Made by a program: the position numbers and the translations under genes. 64,000 nucleotides of DNA from CBDCVD01 sp965224015 (GTDB lineage Bacteria > Pseudomonadota > Alphaproteobacteria > Rhizobiales > CBDCVD01): positions 2,108,001 through 2,172,000 of the forward strand of contig OZ245032.1 of the NCBI GenBank assembly GCA_965224015.1. Reading direction: 5' to 3'. The first letter of the stretch is position 1, and every line of letters begins with the position of its first letter. Positions 35,031 to 43,786 of the stretch are shown one piece after another. Below the pieces are notes generated by a model. That model was not told where the DNA came from and did no database searches. It saw nothing but the letters and a program-made list of their open reading frames with translations.

Positions 35031-37559
35031 CTATTCCGACACGGCGCGACGCAGCGTCTTTAGTCCCTTGATATTGATGTCGGTTTGCGGGAACGGGATT
35101 TCAATGCCTTTCTCCTTGAGAGCTTGGTGGATGGCAAACCGCAAATCACTTCTTACCCGCACACCCCGCTCGATGTCCGCAAGATAACAGCGTAACTCAA
35201 AATCAAGGGAACTGGCGCCGAAATTCATAAATAACACCACAGGTTCAGGAAACGGCATAACGTGTTCATGCGCCTTGGCGCAATCAAGCAGGGTTTCCCG
35301 CACGACCACCGGATCCGATTCATAGGCGACGCCCACGGGAATGATTATGCGTCCGACCTTGTCGCGCAGGGTCCAGTTGGTCACCGTGCCACTGATCAAG
35401 CTCGAATTGGGAACGATCACTGTAGCACTGTCGAAAGTCTGTAATTCCGTTGCACGCACGTTGATGCGGCGGACAAATCCTTCGTCGGCACCAACCACAA
35501 TCCAGTCTCCGGCCTTGATGGGGCGCTCCGCCAAAAGAATCAGACCAGAGACGAAGTTGTTGACAATACTCTGCAGGCCAAAACCAATACCCAGCGACAA
35601 AGCCCCGGCGACAATCGTAACATTGCTCAAACTGAGCCCGAGATAGGAAAACGCAACCAAGGCAGCAAGGACAATCCCTGACCAACTGAAAGCGGTGCTG
35701 ATGGAGGTGCGCAAGCCGATGTCAAGGTTGGTATTGGGCAACATGCGGTTATCGAGCCAGTGACGCAGCTGGCGCACCACAATGATCAGAAATGCAAACA
35801 GGCCGACGGCAAACAGGATGGTCGGAAAAGAAAGCGTCAGATTACCGATGCGAACCCCTGATAAAAGCGCATTTGGCGAGCCGACAAAATCCGATATCGC
35901 CAAGCCGAACAGATTTGGAATAAAATTGAGCGTGAAGACAAACAGCAAAAGGCGCAACAATCCGGAAATAAAAACCGACAATTGCCGCATGCGAAATTCG
36001 CTGATACCGCTGCTGCGCATGAACCGGCGGCCAAAGCGCGCCGACGCGGTCATATTACGCGAAAACGCCAGATCGATAAAACGCTGCAACAGATAAAAGG
36101 CGGTAAGTATGGCGCCGATGACGACGGGAGCCGCCACAAGCAGCCAACCCAGGTTGATATAGCCGAGGATCAACGCCGCCAGCGCGGCAAGAACGAACAG
36201 CCAGCCCAAGGGAACGAGCAACCGCCAGGGGGTATAGGTCGCGGCGACGCCCTCGGCATCAACATCGGCATTATCGGCGCGCGCAGGGACACGGGCAGCG
36301 GTGCGCAGCAGAAATACCGCCAGTCCGATCATGGCAAAACCGACGCTGGCGCTGATTAACGCGAACAATGAATACGGCGCCGAGACAGCTGTCGCGATGC
36401 TGACGAAAATCTCGTTCAGCGCGATAACCCCGCCCATGGCAACAACTGACCAGAACAGGCGCCCGACAAAGGCGGGCGAAATTTCGAACAAGCGCCACCG
36501 CGGCCTGGTTGGTGCCAGGACGGCGCGCGCCAGCCCCTGTATAAAAGAAAAGATCACCACGCCGGCGATCAGATTACCAAGCATCCCTTCCACCCAGCGC
36601 GGCAACGCCTCGTTAGCGTCCACGACGACAATAACAAGAAAAACCCCGGCAAAGGGAAAGACCGTATTGACAAAGACGATCCAGATCGCTTTTGTCAGCT
36701 TTTCGTAGTATTGCGACCGGCTTTGATCGATATCGCGATAGCTTCTGTGCAAAACCAAGCGCCGCAAGGGCGACGCGATCAGCACAGCGGCAAACAGGAC
36801 GCCGATCAGCAATCCGATCATGCCATTGTCACCGCCGGCGCGCAGTCTCGACCACCAGTCACCGATCAAAATCCCCATACTGCGCAGGGCAAACGGGATT
36901 TGCCCCAGGGACACCGTCCAGAATTGCGGTGACAATACGCTGCGATAATGCAGGAAAATCTGATCGCGAAAGCGGCGCTGGCGCTTTTCGGTAATCGTCG
37001 CGATGATTGTACGCACCCGCAAATCGATGTCCTGGGCCTGTTTGAGCAGCCCCTCGGCCCGCGCCAACATCTGTTCTACGCTCTCGCGTTCGGCGACAAT
37101 GGCCTCGGACTCCTGCGCCCCCTCGCTGGCCGGTTTAAGCGCTTGCAGACGCTCCCTCAAGACGCGCGCCTGCGGCTCCATGTTCTGGATGACCTGCAGC
37201 GCCTGCTCGCGGATCTGTATCGCCCGGCGGCGCCGTTCCTCAAACTGCGGTTCGTCTGATCGATCGCGTTGCAATGCGGCTTCAATTTGATCCAGTTCAA
37301 GCTTCCACGCATCAAGCTTTTCCTGCTGCGTGCGTGTGTCCTGATCATTGCGTGGGGCCGTCTCGGGCGATGACTCAACGGGCAGCGCAGAAGGACTCTG
37401 CGCACGCGCATCCAAGGGCAACGCCAGGCCACACAGGACCATCGCCATTGCCAAAAGAAAAGGCTGCTTCCATCTGTTGCAAAAAATGCCGGCAGTGCTT
37501 TGCACGGTGGCAAAAATTAGCGCGCAAAGGGTTTGTTTACGCGCGCGCACTCTGATCAT
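35031..37559 (-). CDS. MscS-family mechanosensitive channel with DUF3772-type N-terminal region
   Basis: A large inner-membrane channel of 842 residues. It has a leader with a hydrophobic stretch ending near ARAQ, then a periplasmic helical region rich in Glu, Gln and Arg (about 60-210) of DUF3772 type. Many membrane helices follow, and then the MscS pore/beta domain. The pore signature GALSLGIGFGLQSIVNNFVS, followed by ILLAERPIKAGDWIVVG, is clear. It releases solutes on osmotic downshift. The ATG at 37559 has GAGGAG upstream and overlaps the Usp gene end by 23 bases, so the two are coupled. Confidence 0.9.
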   Translation of the reverse strand: MIRVRARKQTLCALIFATVQSTAGIFCNRWKQPFLLAMAMVLCGLALPLDARAQSPSALPVESSPETAPRNDQDTRTQQEKLDAWKLELDQIEAALQRDRSDEPQFEERRRRAIQIREQALQVIQNMEPQARVLRERLQALKPASEGAQESEAIVAERESVEQMLARAEGLLKQAQDIDLRVRTIIATITEKRQRRFRDQIFLHYRSVLSPQFWTVSLGQIPFALRSMGILIGDWWSRLRAGGDNGMIGLLIGVLFAAVLIASPLRRLVLHRSYRDIDQSRSQYYEKLTKAIWIVFVNTVFPFAGVFLVIVVVDANEALPRWVEGMLGNLIAGVVIFSFIQGLARAVLAPTRPRWRLFEISPAFVGRLFWSVVAMGGVIALNEIFVSIATAVSAPYSLFALISASVGFAMIGLAVFLLRTAARVPARADNADVDAEGVAATYTPWRLLVPLGWLFVLAALAALILGYINLGWLLVAAPVVIGAILTAFYLLQRFIDLAFSRNMTASARFGRRFMRSSGISEFRMRQLSVFISGLLRLLLFVFTLNFIPNLFGLAISDFVGSPNALLSGVRIGNLTLSFPTILFAVGLFAFLIIVVRQLRHWLDNRMLPNTNLDIGLRTSISTAFSWSGIVLAALVAFSYLGLSLSNVTIVAGALSLGIGFGLQSIVNNFVSGLILLAERPIKAGDWIVVGADEGFVRRINVRATELQTFDSATVIVPNSSLISGTVTNWTLRDKVGRIIIPVGVAYESDPVVVRETLLDCAKAHEHVMPFPEPVVLFMNFGASSLDFELRCYLADIERGVRVRSDLRFAIHQALKEKGIEIPFPQTDINIKGLKTLRRAVSE

Positions 37560-38616
37560 GAGGCTCCTCAATCCCTTTTGGCAAGCGGGCATGGTGGACG
37601 ATAATGGCAGAAGACTTTGTCCGCCCCATGATATCATAGGAAACGTTACCGCTTAGGAACCGGCGTAACCGCGATTTACCCGAATCCGACGTCACCACAA
37701 CAGAATAATCCTTTGACGCCGCGACAATCTGCGTGGCCGGATCCCCCTTCTCAATGAAGATTTTGTCAACATTGACATCGATTTTTTCAAGGCGGCGAAT
37801 GACTGTTGCGACCCGCCGCTCCAAACGTTTGCGCTGGACCTCATCACGTGCGACCGCAATAATCGAGATGGGCTCACCACAGACCGTGGCCATAACCGCC
37901 GCCTGCTGCACCGCCTCTGCCGACTGTTTGGAGCCGTCGAAGGCAAGCAGGTAGCCATTTTCCGACTGCCAGTTGCGCGCGATCATGACAGAACAGGGGG
38001 CCAGCATGGCGACTTTTTGCGCGGTTCCCGCGCGCCACAACAAGCGCCGCCCCGGGTTCCAGTGACCCGACGTCGGATCCCCCAAAATCATCAGATTATA
38101 GGGCCCCAGTTCATACTGATCAAGAATACCGCTGGCCGCATCCGGTGCGGTTTTAAGCTTGAGAACAACCTGCTGTTCGGTTTCCGCGCAGCGATAGACA
38201 ATTTTGTTGTCCCCAAGCGGGTCGTTAAACGCGTCCTCGTGGCTATAGCTAATCTTCCAGTCATCCTCAATGTGGCCCAGGTCGCGTAACAGATCGGCAC
38301 CTTTGTTGAGGATCTGAACGCCGGGTAGTTCCAGGCCCCACTCCAACATGTTTTCGCGCGCTACCCGAACCTGGAGGCCACCGGTACGCAAGTCCTGGTC
38401 AATGGGGCGCACATAAAGGAGGATAATGTCCACCTCATCATTGACCGCTAAAGAGGCGGCGAACTTCAAGCCCTCGTAAGCCTCATCACTGCCATTGATG
38501 CACACCAGAATGCGCATGTGCCTTCGCCGGCGCGCCAAGCGTTCCTTGAGTGACGAGGCATCGACCGCATGCGTCTTGCGATGTTTTGCGCTTCGTATCA
38601 GACCTAATCTCGCCAT
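37537..38616 (-). CDS. tandem-domain universal stress protein
   Basis: A 359-residue cytoplasmic protein with two UspA domains. The first starts at MRILVCINGSDEAYEGLKFA (residue 34). The second starts near GYLLAFDGSKQSAEAVQQAA and ends with the nucleotide-site remnant RFLSGNVSYDIMG. ATG 38517 (residue 34), with GAAGG before it, is an alternative start. The gene lies between an SLC13 carrier and the MscS channel, suggesting a stress or osmotic unit. Confidence 0.82.
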   Translation of the reverse strand: MARLGLIRSAKHRKTHAVDASSLKERLARRRRHMRILVCINGSDEAYEGLKFAASLAVNDEVDIILLYVRPIDQDLRTGGLQVRVARENMLEWGLELPGVQILNKGADLLRDLGHIEDDWKISYSHEDAFNDPLGDNKIVYRCAETEQQVVLKLKTAPDAASGILDQYELGPYNLMILGDPTSGHWNPGRRLLWRAGTAQKVAMLAPCSVMIARNWQSENGYLLAFDGSKQSAEAVQQAAVMATVCGEPISIIAVARDEVQRKRLERRVATVIRRLEKIDVNVDKIFIEKGDPATQIVAASKDYSVVVTSDSGKSRLRRFLSGNVSYDIMGRTKSSAIIVHHARLPKGIEEPHDQSARA

Positions 38617-38647
38617 AGCCGTATCCGTTTAAATTGCGTTTGCCTAT

Positions 38648-40186
38648 CTATCCAAGCAACGGCCAATAGAGCGCGGCAACAACCAGCAGAATGATCGTTG
38701 AGGCGCTTGCCATGCGCCAGCCCACCTTAAGAAAGTCCGCCGGTTTGAGGTAACCCGCCGCATAAACGATCGTACACGCCGGCGTTCCCACAACCGTCAG
38801 ATAGGCAAAAGCCGACGAGACTGCGGTGATAAAACCGATGATGATCGGGTTCTCGCCTGCCACTGTGGCCGCATTCAGGACAATCGGCCCCAAAACCGCA
38901 ACCGCCGCTCCGTTTGACATGGTGTTGGTCACACCGGTGGTCAGGACCGAAATGGCCACCCACAGACCATAGCCCGTATCGGCGCCTACGGTTGAGAGCA
39001 GATGGATCACATTCAGGGCGATCCATTCGGCGGCGCCGGTATTCTTCATTTGCACACCAAGAGAAATCGCCGCCGCATAAAGCAGCACAACCCCCCAGTT
39101 TACCCCAGAGTTCACGTCCTCCCAGCGCACCAGACCGGCAACAAGAAATGCCGCCGCACCCAAAATGGCGATCGTTCCCATGCCTACGTTTTGTGAAAAG
39201 AATACCCAGCCGATAAGGATCAGGACAAACAGAAGGATCGCTAGCCAGTTGGCCGGGGTCATCGGCCCCTCGCGATCCACCATGTTGCGCAATTTGGCAA
39301 TGGCGCGGGTCAAATGGGTATGCTCCGGGCGAAACGTCAAAAACAGGACCGCCGTTACAATAGGAAGCTGCAGAAGAAAAATGGGATAGGCGTAAGCCAT
39401 CCACTTTACGTAATCGATCAGAAATTTATAGCTGCTCGGATCGGTTGGATTGTAGAAAAACTCTTTCCAATAGCCGATCATAATGGCGTTTCGTGCGCCT
39501 CCGGAGGGCGTGCCGATACTGGCCACAGAGCAACCATAGGATATGGAAAACAGGAGCACAGCGGCCAGGCTGCGCACTTCTGTCTTGTCCTCGGAGGTGA
39601 GCGTGATCAGGGTAATGCCCACCGGCAGCATCATGGCCGCTACCGTGTGCTCGCCAATAAACGAGGCCAGGAGCCCCGAGACGAGGGATATGCCAAAGCA
39701 AATCCGCGACGTGCGCGTGCCGGTGAATTGGACAATCAACCAGGCCAGGCGCGTGTCGAGCTTCTGCTTGACCACGGCAACCGCGAGCATCAGGGAACCC
39801 ATGATGAACAACACCGAATCGGTCATCAGGCTCTTGGCCACCGCCGTCGATTCGATCCCCATCAGGATCACCTGAGCCACAATAATCAGCAACGCCACCG
39901 TTGGCAGCGGTACCGGCTCGGTAATGAACATGATCGTCGCCATGATCGAAACGCTAAGCACGATCATGCCTTCGCGGGTCAAGCCTTGTGGGGTCGGCAG
40001 GCTGAGAAGCAATAAGCCGATCGCCATGGCGATAAAAAACCACCGCTTTTCCCAAAAGTAATAGACATTGACCTGGGTCTTGAGGATGAGAAGGCGCTGA
40101 TAGCCTTTGCGCGAAACCTTGTCAGTCCAGCGCGACGTGGCATAGGGTGCAGAAAAACTATCACGAGCAAGACTAAGCTGGGTCAC
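38648..40186 (-). CDS. SLC13/DASS-family anion symporter
   Basis: A 512-residue inner-membrane transporter with about 12 hydrophobic segments. The two hairpin-type substrate motifs of the family are visible: IGTPSGGARNAIMIG in the first half and TNTMSNGAAVAVLGPI in the second, with VVGTPACTIVYAAGY near the end. Family members move dicarboxylates or sulfate with sodium. The exact anion is open. It is 31 bases upstream of the Usp gene in the same direction. Confidence 0.88.
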   Translation of the reverse strand: MTQLSLARDSFSAPYATSRWTDKVSRKGYQRLLILKTQVNVYYFWEKRWFFIAMAIGLLLLSLPTPQGLTREGMIVLSVSIMATIMFITEPVPLPTVALLIIVAQVILMGIESTAVAKSLMTDSVLFIMGSLMLAVAVVKQKLDTRLAWLIVQFTGTRTSRICFGISLVSGLLASFIGEHTVAAMMLPVGITLITLTSEDKTEVRSLAAVLLFSISYGCSVASIGTPSGGARNAIMIGYWKEFFYNPTDPSSYKFLIDYVKWMAYAYPIFLLQLPIVTAVLFLTFRPEHTHLTRAIAKLRNMVDREGPMTPANWLAILLFVLILIGWVFFSQNVGMGTIAILGAAAFLVAGLVRWEDVNSGVNWGVVLLYAAAISLGVQMKNTGAAEWIALNVIHLLSTVGADTGYGLWVAISVLTTGVTNTMSNGAAVAVLGPIVLNAATVAGENPIIIGFITAVSSAFAYLTVVGTPACTIVYAAGYLKPADFLKVGWRMASASTIILLVVAALYWPLLG

Positions 40187-40428
40187 ACGCCAACCCCCCT
40201 TGGATTAAAATGGTCAGCAATAAGCATGTTGAGCCCCGAAAAAAGCAGAGACGATGATCATTGGTTTTCCAAACCTCAGACAAGCGGGAACCCCCCGGTG
40301 GTCATGATCATCTTGTTTTTGAATGAACCCCTTGTGATAGCAGGCAGGAAAGACCTTGGCAACGGCTCATGACTCATGACGTTAGTAATAGCATGGGTAA
40401 AGGCGTAGGTAGAACTGGGAACTTCTAT

Positions 40429-40878
40429 TTACGGCCTGGTCAGCATCATTCCCAAAAAAAGTAACGAAAGGACCTTCGCCGCCTCAAGGATGACGTACAC
40501 TTTGTGCAGATGACTTTTGCGAAGCGACTCCCCCCTGATCATGGCCCGTGTTCGGCCATCAAGATATGGCATTACCAGAACCTGCTGACCGATCACCAGC
40601 GCCGATACCAGGATGACCACCCCCCAGACCCTCCAGGAGAGGGCGCCCGAAAACAACACCAGTCCAAGCAGAGCAAGACACAGCACACGGTCCGCAATGG
40701 CGAGCCAGCGAAACTGGGCGCGTCCCACCGTCAGCAGCACCGCCAGGCTTAAAGATCGCGCCTGAAATTTCGCAGGGGCGGCAATAAACGCTCCGCCGAT
40801 CACGACCCCGCACCAGACAAACGCCAGGGCCCCTGCCAGATTTGCCGTTACTCCCGCAACGTTGGTAAAATCAGGCAT
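40429..40878 (-). CDS. four-helix membrane protein of unknown function, in NsrR/haemoglobin operon
   Basis: A 149-residue protein with four hydrophobic segments (about 10-33, 57-80, 83-103 and 128-146). I recognise no family with confidence; a TMEM205-like or haem-associated membrane protein is possible. It overlaps the truncated haemoglobin gene by 8 bases, so it is very probably co-translated with it and under the same NsrR-type operator. That ties it to nitric oxide stress by context only. Confidence 0.7.
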   Translation of the reverse strand: MPDFTNVAGVTANLAGALAFVWCGVVIGGAFIAAPAKFQARSLSLAVLLTVGRAQFRWLAIADRVLCLALLGLVLFSGALSWRVWGVVILVSALVIGQQVLVMPYLDGRTRAMIRGESLRKSHLHKVYVILEAAKVLSLLFLGMMLTRP

Positions 40879-41425
40879 TGGATCGCACGCGCTTGCGACG
40901 CTTTTCTACAGTGGCTGCAAAATCGGCAGGCATATCGGCGGGAACGAACATGGCAAATTGCAGGCTCCGGGCGATGGCCTCGGCGCGCTGGGCAAAGTAC
41001 ATGGCTGCCTGCGGACTTGGTGCGGTGTCCGTGAGAACGTCACGAAATATGTGTAGCCAGCGGGCGAAATGCTGCGGCCTGACATCATCAAGCTTTTGAT
41101 GCGCAGGCACCGGCTTGCCGGAATAGCGCCCACTTGCCAAGGCCACCGATGACCAGAAGGCCTTCATCTTTTGCAAGTGAATATCCCAGTCGCGGACCTC
41201 TTTGGCGAAAATGGGTCCCAGTTCACTATCCGCGCGTATGCGTGTGTAAAATGTCTCAACAAGGGTGGAAATGTAAGCCTCATCAATGCCCATGGCCGCG
41301 GCGCGTGCGGTTATGGCGGCACGCCGCTGCAATGAGCCGGACCGGACAGGCACGTCCAACCCGTCGCGCTCTTCTTTCACTGGCTTCGCGTGCGGCGGTC
41401 TATGAGGTTCGCGATTGCTGATCAT
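40871..41425 (-). CDS. group III truncated haemoglobin
   Basis: A 184-residue globin with a 40-residue N-terminal extension rich in charged residues and Pro. The core shows FYTRIRADSELGPIF, the W-D-I-H-L-Q-K-M segment (distal side) and QHFARWLHIFRDVL, whose His is the likely proximal haem ligand. Group III globins are linked to nitric oxide or oxygen chemistry. It overlaps the Rrf2 gene by 4 bases and the downstream membrane protein by 8. Confidence 0.88.
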   Translation of the reverse strand: MISNREPHRPPHAKPVKEERDGLDVPVRSGSLQRRAAITARAAAMGIDEAYISTLVETFYTRIRADSELGPIFAKEVRDWDIHLQKMKAFWSSVALASGRYSGKPVPAHQKLDDVRPQHFARWLHIFRDVLTDTAPSPQAAMYFAQRAEAIARSLQFAMFVPADMPADFAATVEKRRKRVRSNA

Positions 41426-41871
41426 GATGCTTGTTCCGCTGTTTGATTTCGCAAAAAATCCAGTGCCGGGTTGTCCTTGGTCAAATCGGCAAGGGTAACC
41501 CGGTCCAACGTCTGTAGAAAGGCCTCGCCCGCCGCAACAAAAGCCTGCTTAAGGCGGCAGCCTGTGTTCATACGGCACCGTCCTCCGTTCGGGGCCAGAC
41601 ACTCGGCGATGGCGAAATCGTTTTCCATCGCCCGCACCACGGCGCCCACTGTGATGTTGGCCGCAGGTTTGGCCAGGCGGATGCCCCCGCCGGCCCCGCG
41701 CATGGCCTCAACAAAGCCGGACCGCGCCAGGCTATTGGCCACTTTCATCAGATGGGTTCTTGATATGGCCTGTTCCTTGGCAATGGACGCAATGGTCATG
41801 CGCGCGCCATCAAGGGCACTCAGGTGCATTAATAGGCGTAAGGCAAAATCGGTCTGGTAATTAAGGCGCAT
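41422..41871 (-). CDS. nsrR: Rrf2-family regulator, NsrR-like (Fe-S nitric oxide sensor)
   Basis: A 149-residue regulator. The winged helix has IASIAKEQAISRTHLMKVAN at about 27-46. Three Cys in the spacing of NsrR (91, 99 and 105, in ECLAPNGGRCRMNTGCRLK) would hold the iron-sulfur cluster that nitric oxide destroys. Its own start codon lies at the edge of a 31-bp palindrome of NsrR-box type, so it most likely represses this operon until nitric oxide appears. Confidence 0.88.
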   Translation of the reverse strand: MRLNYQTDFALRLLMHLSALDGARMTIASIAKEQAISRTHLMKVANSLARSGFVEAMRGAGGGIRLAKPAANITVGAVVRAMENDFAIAECLAPNGGRCRMNTGCRLKQAFVAAGEAFLQTLDRVTLADLTKDNPALDFLRNQTAEQAS

Positions 41872-41900
41872 AAAAGATGAATATCATATTCATCTTTTAT
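41870..41900. promoter_or_regulatory. NsrR-type operator (31-bp palindrome)
   Basis: Perfect 15-base arms, ATAAAAGATGAATAT and its complement, around a single C. The AAGATG...CATCTT core fits the known NsrR box. The palindrome reaches into the ATG of the nsrR-like gene. Confidence 0.8.
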
Positions 41901-41924
41901 GATCAAGCCATCCGCAAGTCTTTT

Positions 41925-41978
41925 ATACCAAGGACCTTTACCAAGGGCTCATGGATTAGCGTCAAAGCGGTGTGGTAT
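41925..41978 (-). repeat. R1 short form (54 bp), copy 1
   Basis: It keeps the right end of R1 (ATACCAAGGACC when read on this strand) and stops at GGTGTGGTAT, so the middle and left part are missing. The same 54-bp form occurs at 56762-56815. It overlaps the first base of the racemase stop codon. Confidence 0.75.
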
Positions 41979-42712
41979 CAGGGCATAAAGCCCGCATAAG
42001 GCCTGCGCACCACAATGTCGTGCACCATGGTTGCAAGTGTCGTCAGGTCGCAAACGGGGATATTCCATTGCTGTTGAATGCGATGGGCAAAGGGCGCCAT
42101 GTCGGTGCATTCCAGCACTAGAGCGGGAATATCAGGATTACGCTCAAGCAAGGTGCGGGCCGCTGCGAGGATTTCCTGCGCGATCAGATCCATATCCATG
42201 GCCTGGCGCCTGTTTTCCAGGATCACCTGGGAGAATTCCGCATAGTCCTCCATCCCCATGACGGCGACCGGCACATCACCGGCTCCCACGGCCTCGAAGT
42301 GCTTGTGGGTAAGATGCTGGCGGCTTGCAGTCAGGACGCCTACCGGTCCCCTGCAGCCGGTCATGTGATATAAAAGAGGGACCTGAATGAGGCTGGAAGA
42401 AAACACGGGGATATTGACCGCATCTGCCAGTTCCTTTTGAAACAGCGCCATAAATCCGCAACTGCCTGTGATCGCCCGCACCCCCTCCGCTTGCAACCGT
42501 TTTGCCGCCTCAATAAACGGAGCAAAAAACGCCGGGCTCGGGTCATTGATCATAGCTGGCACAGTGGCGCCGGAGACCGTCTCGTAACACACGGTAAAGG
42601 CAAGGCCAGACGGGTTTTTTATGTGCCCCGGCGGCTTGGGAAACCTGCTGTCAAGACTCAAGACACCAATAGACACGCCATAAATGTTCTGTCCTCCCGC
42701 ATAACGGGTCAC
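41978..42712 (-). CDS. aspartate/glutamate racemase-family protein
   Basis: A 244-residue protein with the two-cysteine layout of the Asp/Glu/hydantoin racemase superfamily: Cys in AITGSCGFMALF (about 85) and Cys in ALVLECTDMAPFAHRI (about 200). SSSLIQVP and GVLTASRQHL also fit. The superfamily racemises amino acids or hydantoins, or decarboxylates malonates. The substrate is open. It precedes no obvious partner; ssb lies upstream in the same direction, 59 bases away. Confidence 0.78.
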   Translation of the reverse strand: MTRYAGGQNIYGVSIGVLSLDSRFPKPPGHIKNPSGLAFTVCYETVSGATVPAMINDPSPAFFAPFIEAAKRLQAEGVRAITGSCGFMALFQKELADAVNIPVFSSSLIQVPLLYHMTGCRGPVGVLTASRQHLTHKHFEAVGAGDVPVAVMGMEDYAEFSQVILENRRQAMDMDLIAQEILAAARTLLERNPDIPALVLECTDMAPFAHRIQQQWNIPVCDLTTLATMVHDIVVRRPYAGFMP

Positions 42713-42771
42713 GGCGATACGTCCTCCTGTTGCCTGATGCGGGCGCTGATGCCACCGGCACTGGCGGCGCT

Positions 42772-43257
42772 CTAAAACGGGATTTCGTCATCCATGTCGT
42801 CGGCGATGGTGCCCGCCCTTTGGCTGGGGATGGGACCTGCGCTGGAGCCCTGGCCGTAGGTATCGCCGCCGTTGCCCTGAGGGGCACCCATGCTGGCCCC
42901 CTGGCCACGTGCATCCAGCATGGTCATCGCCGAGTTGAACCCTTGCAGGACCACCTCGGTTGTGTAGCGATCGTTGCCGCTCTGGTCCTGCCACTTGCGC
43001 GTTTGCAACTGGCCTTCGAGGTAAACTTTTGAGCCTTTATGTAAATATTGTTCCGCAATGCGCGCCAGCCCTTCGTTGAAAATCACCACCCGATGCCATT
43101 CGGTTTTTTCCCGCGGCTCGCCTGTTACGCGATCCTTCCAGCGCTCCGACGTGGCAACGTTAAACGTGACCATCGACTTGCCGCTCTGCATCTGTCGCAC
43201 TTCCGGATCGGCACCCAAATTACCCACCAGGATAACCTTATTGACACTTCCTGCCAT
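42772..43257 (-). CDS. ssb: single-stranded DNA-binding protein
   Basis: A 161-residue SSB. The OB-fold covers about 1-110 (MAGSVNKVILVGNLGADPEV at the start, WHRVVIFNEGLARIAEQYLH and GSKVYLEGQLQTRKWQD). A Gly/Gln/Ser-rich linker and the acidic tail DMDDEIPF, which binds partner proteins, complete it. GAGGTAGGA precedes the ATG. It is divergent from uvrA, as in many proteobacteria. Confidence 0.96.
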   Translation of the reverse strand: MAGSVNKVILVGNLGADPEVRQMQSGKSMVTFNVATSERWKDRVTGEPREKTEWHRVVIFNEGLARIAEQYLHKGSKVYLEGQLQTRKWQDQSGNDRYTTEVVLQGFNSAMTMLDARGQGASMGAPQGNGGDTYGQGSSAGPIPSQRAGTIADDMDDEIPF

Positions 43258-43469
43258 AGTTCCTACCTCTACTCTATTATCCCGCGCTCACTCGCTCACT
43301 TGCTCACGCGCTTACGCTATCCCACCGTACCAACCGGGTACTCTCGTTGAAATCTCTTGCGCATTTTCCAATGATCCTTAAAGTTTAAGGCTTAGCCCTG
43401 CGATCGTCCTGTACCCTGTTGGCTTTTCCACAACTGTTTTCCCGTCACGCAGGCGTCTATTATTGGATA

Positions 43470-43572
43470 ATACCAGCGGTATTGGCTTTATAGACACGCC
43501 GACTGGTGTACTGCCTTGATAACATACCTCTTTGACGCTAATCCATGAGTCATTGTCAAGGACCCTTGGTAT
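43470..43572 (+). repeat. R1 dispersed repeat, full copy 5
   Basis: A 103-bp copy in the 529-base gap between the divergent ssb and uvrA genes, 96 bases before the LexA box. The rest of the gap holds a degenerate GCTCACT-type short repeat near 43287-43315. Confidence 0.9.
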
Positions 43573-43667
43573 AAAATGCGCAAACCGCGCAATAATGACG
43601 CATCAACGCACCAACACAGCCAACCTGTTAAACACTCCAGTCAAAACAATTTGGTGGAACAGCAAAT

Positions 43668-43682
43668 GTTCCATTTTTGTTC
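43668..43682 (+). promoter_or_regulatory. LexA (SOS) box before uvrA
   Basis: GTTC-CATTTTT-GTTC matches the alphaproteobacterial LexA consensus GTTC-N7-GTTC. It lies 105 bases before the uvrA start chosen here. Confidence 0.75.
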
Positions 43683-43786
43683 TATCCTATTTTGTGCTAA
43701 ATAGCAACCCAATAGAATCGATTCTCAAACTATCAACAAACTCTGCCCGTTACCAACGTTTCGCTTTTACCTGTATGAGACCTGCC

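Noticed and set aside
43532..43786. Longer N terminus for UvrA
   Set aside because: The open frame begins inside R1 copy 5 and crosses the LexA box, so it is promoter region rather than coding sequence.
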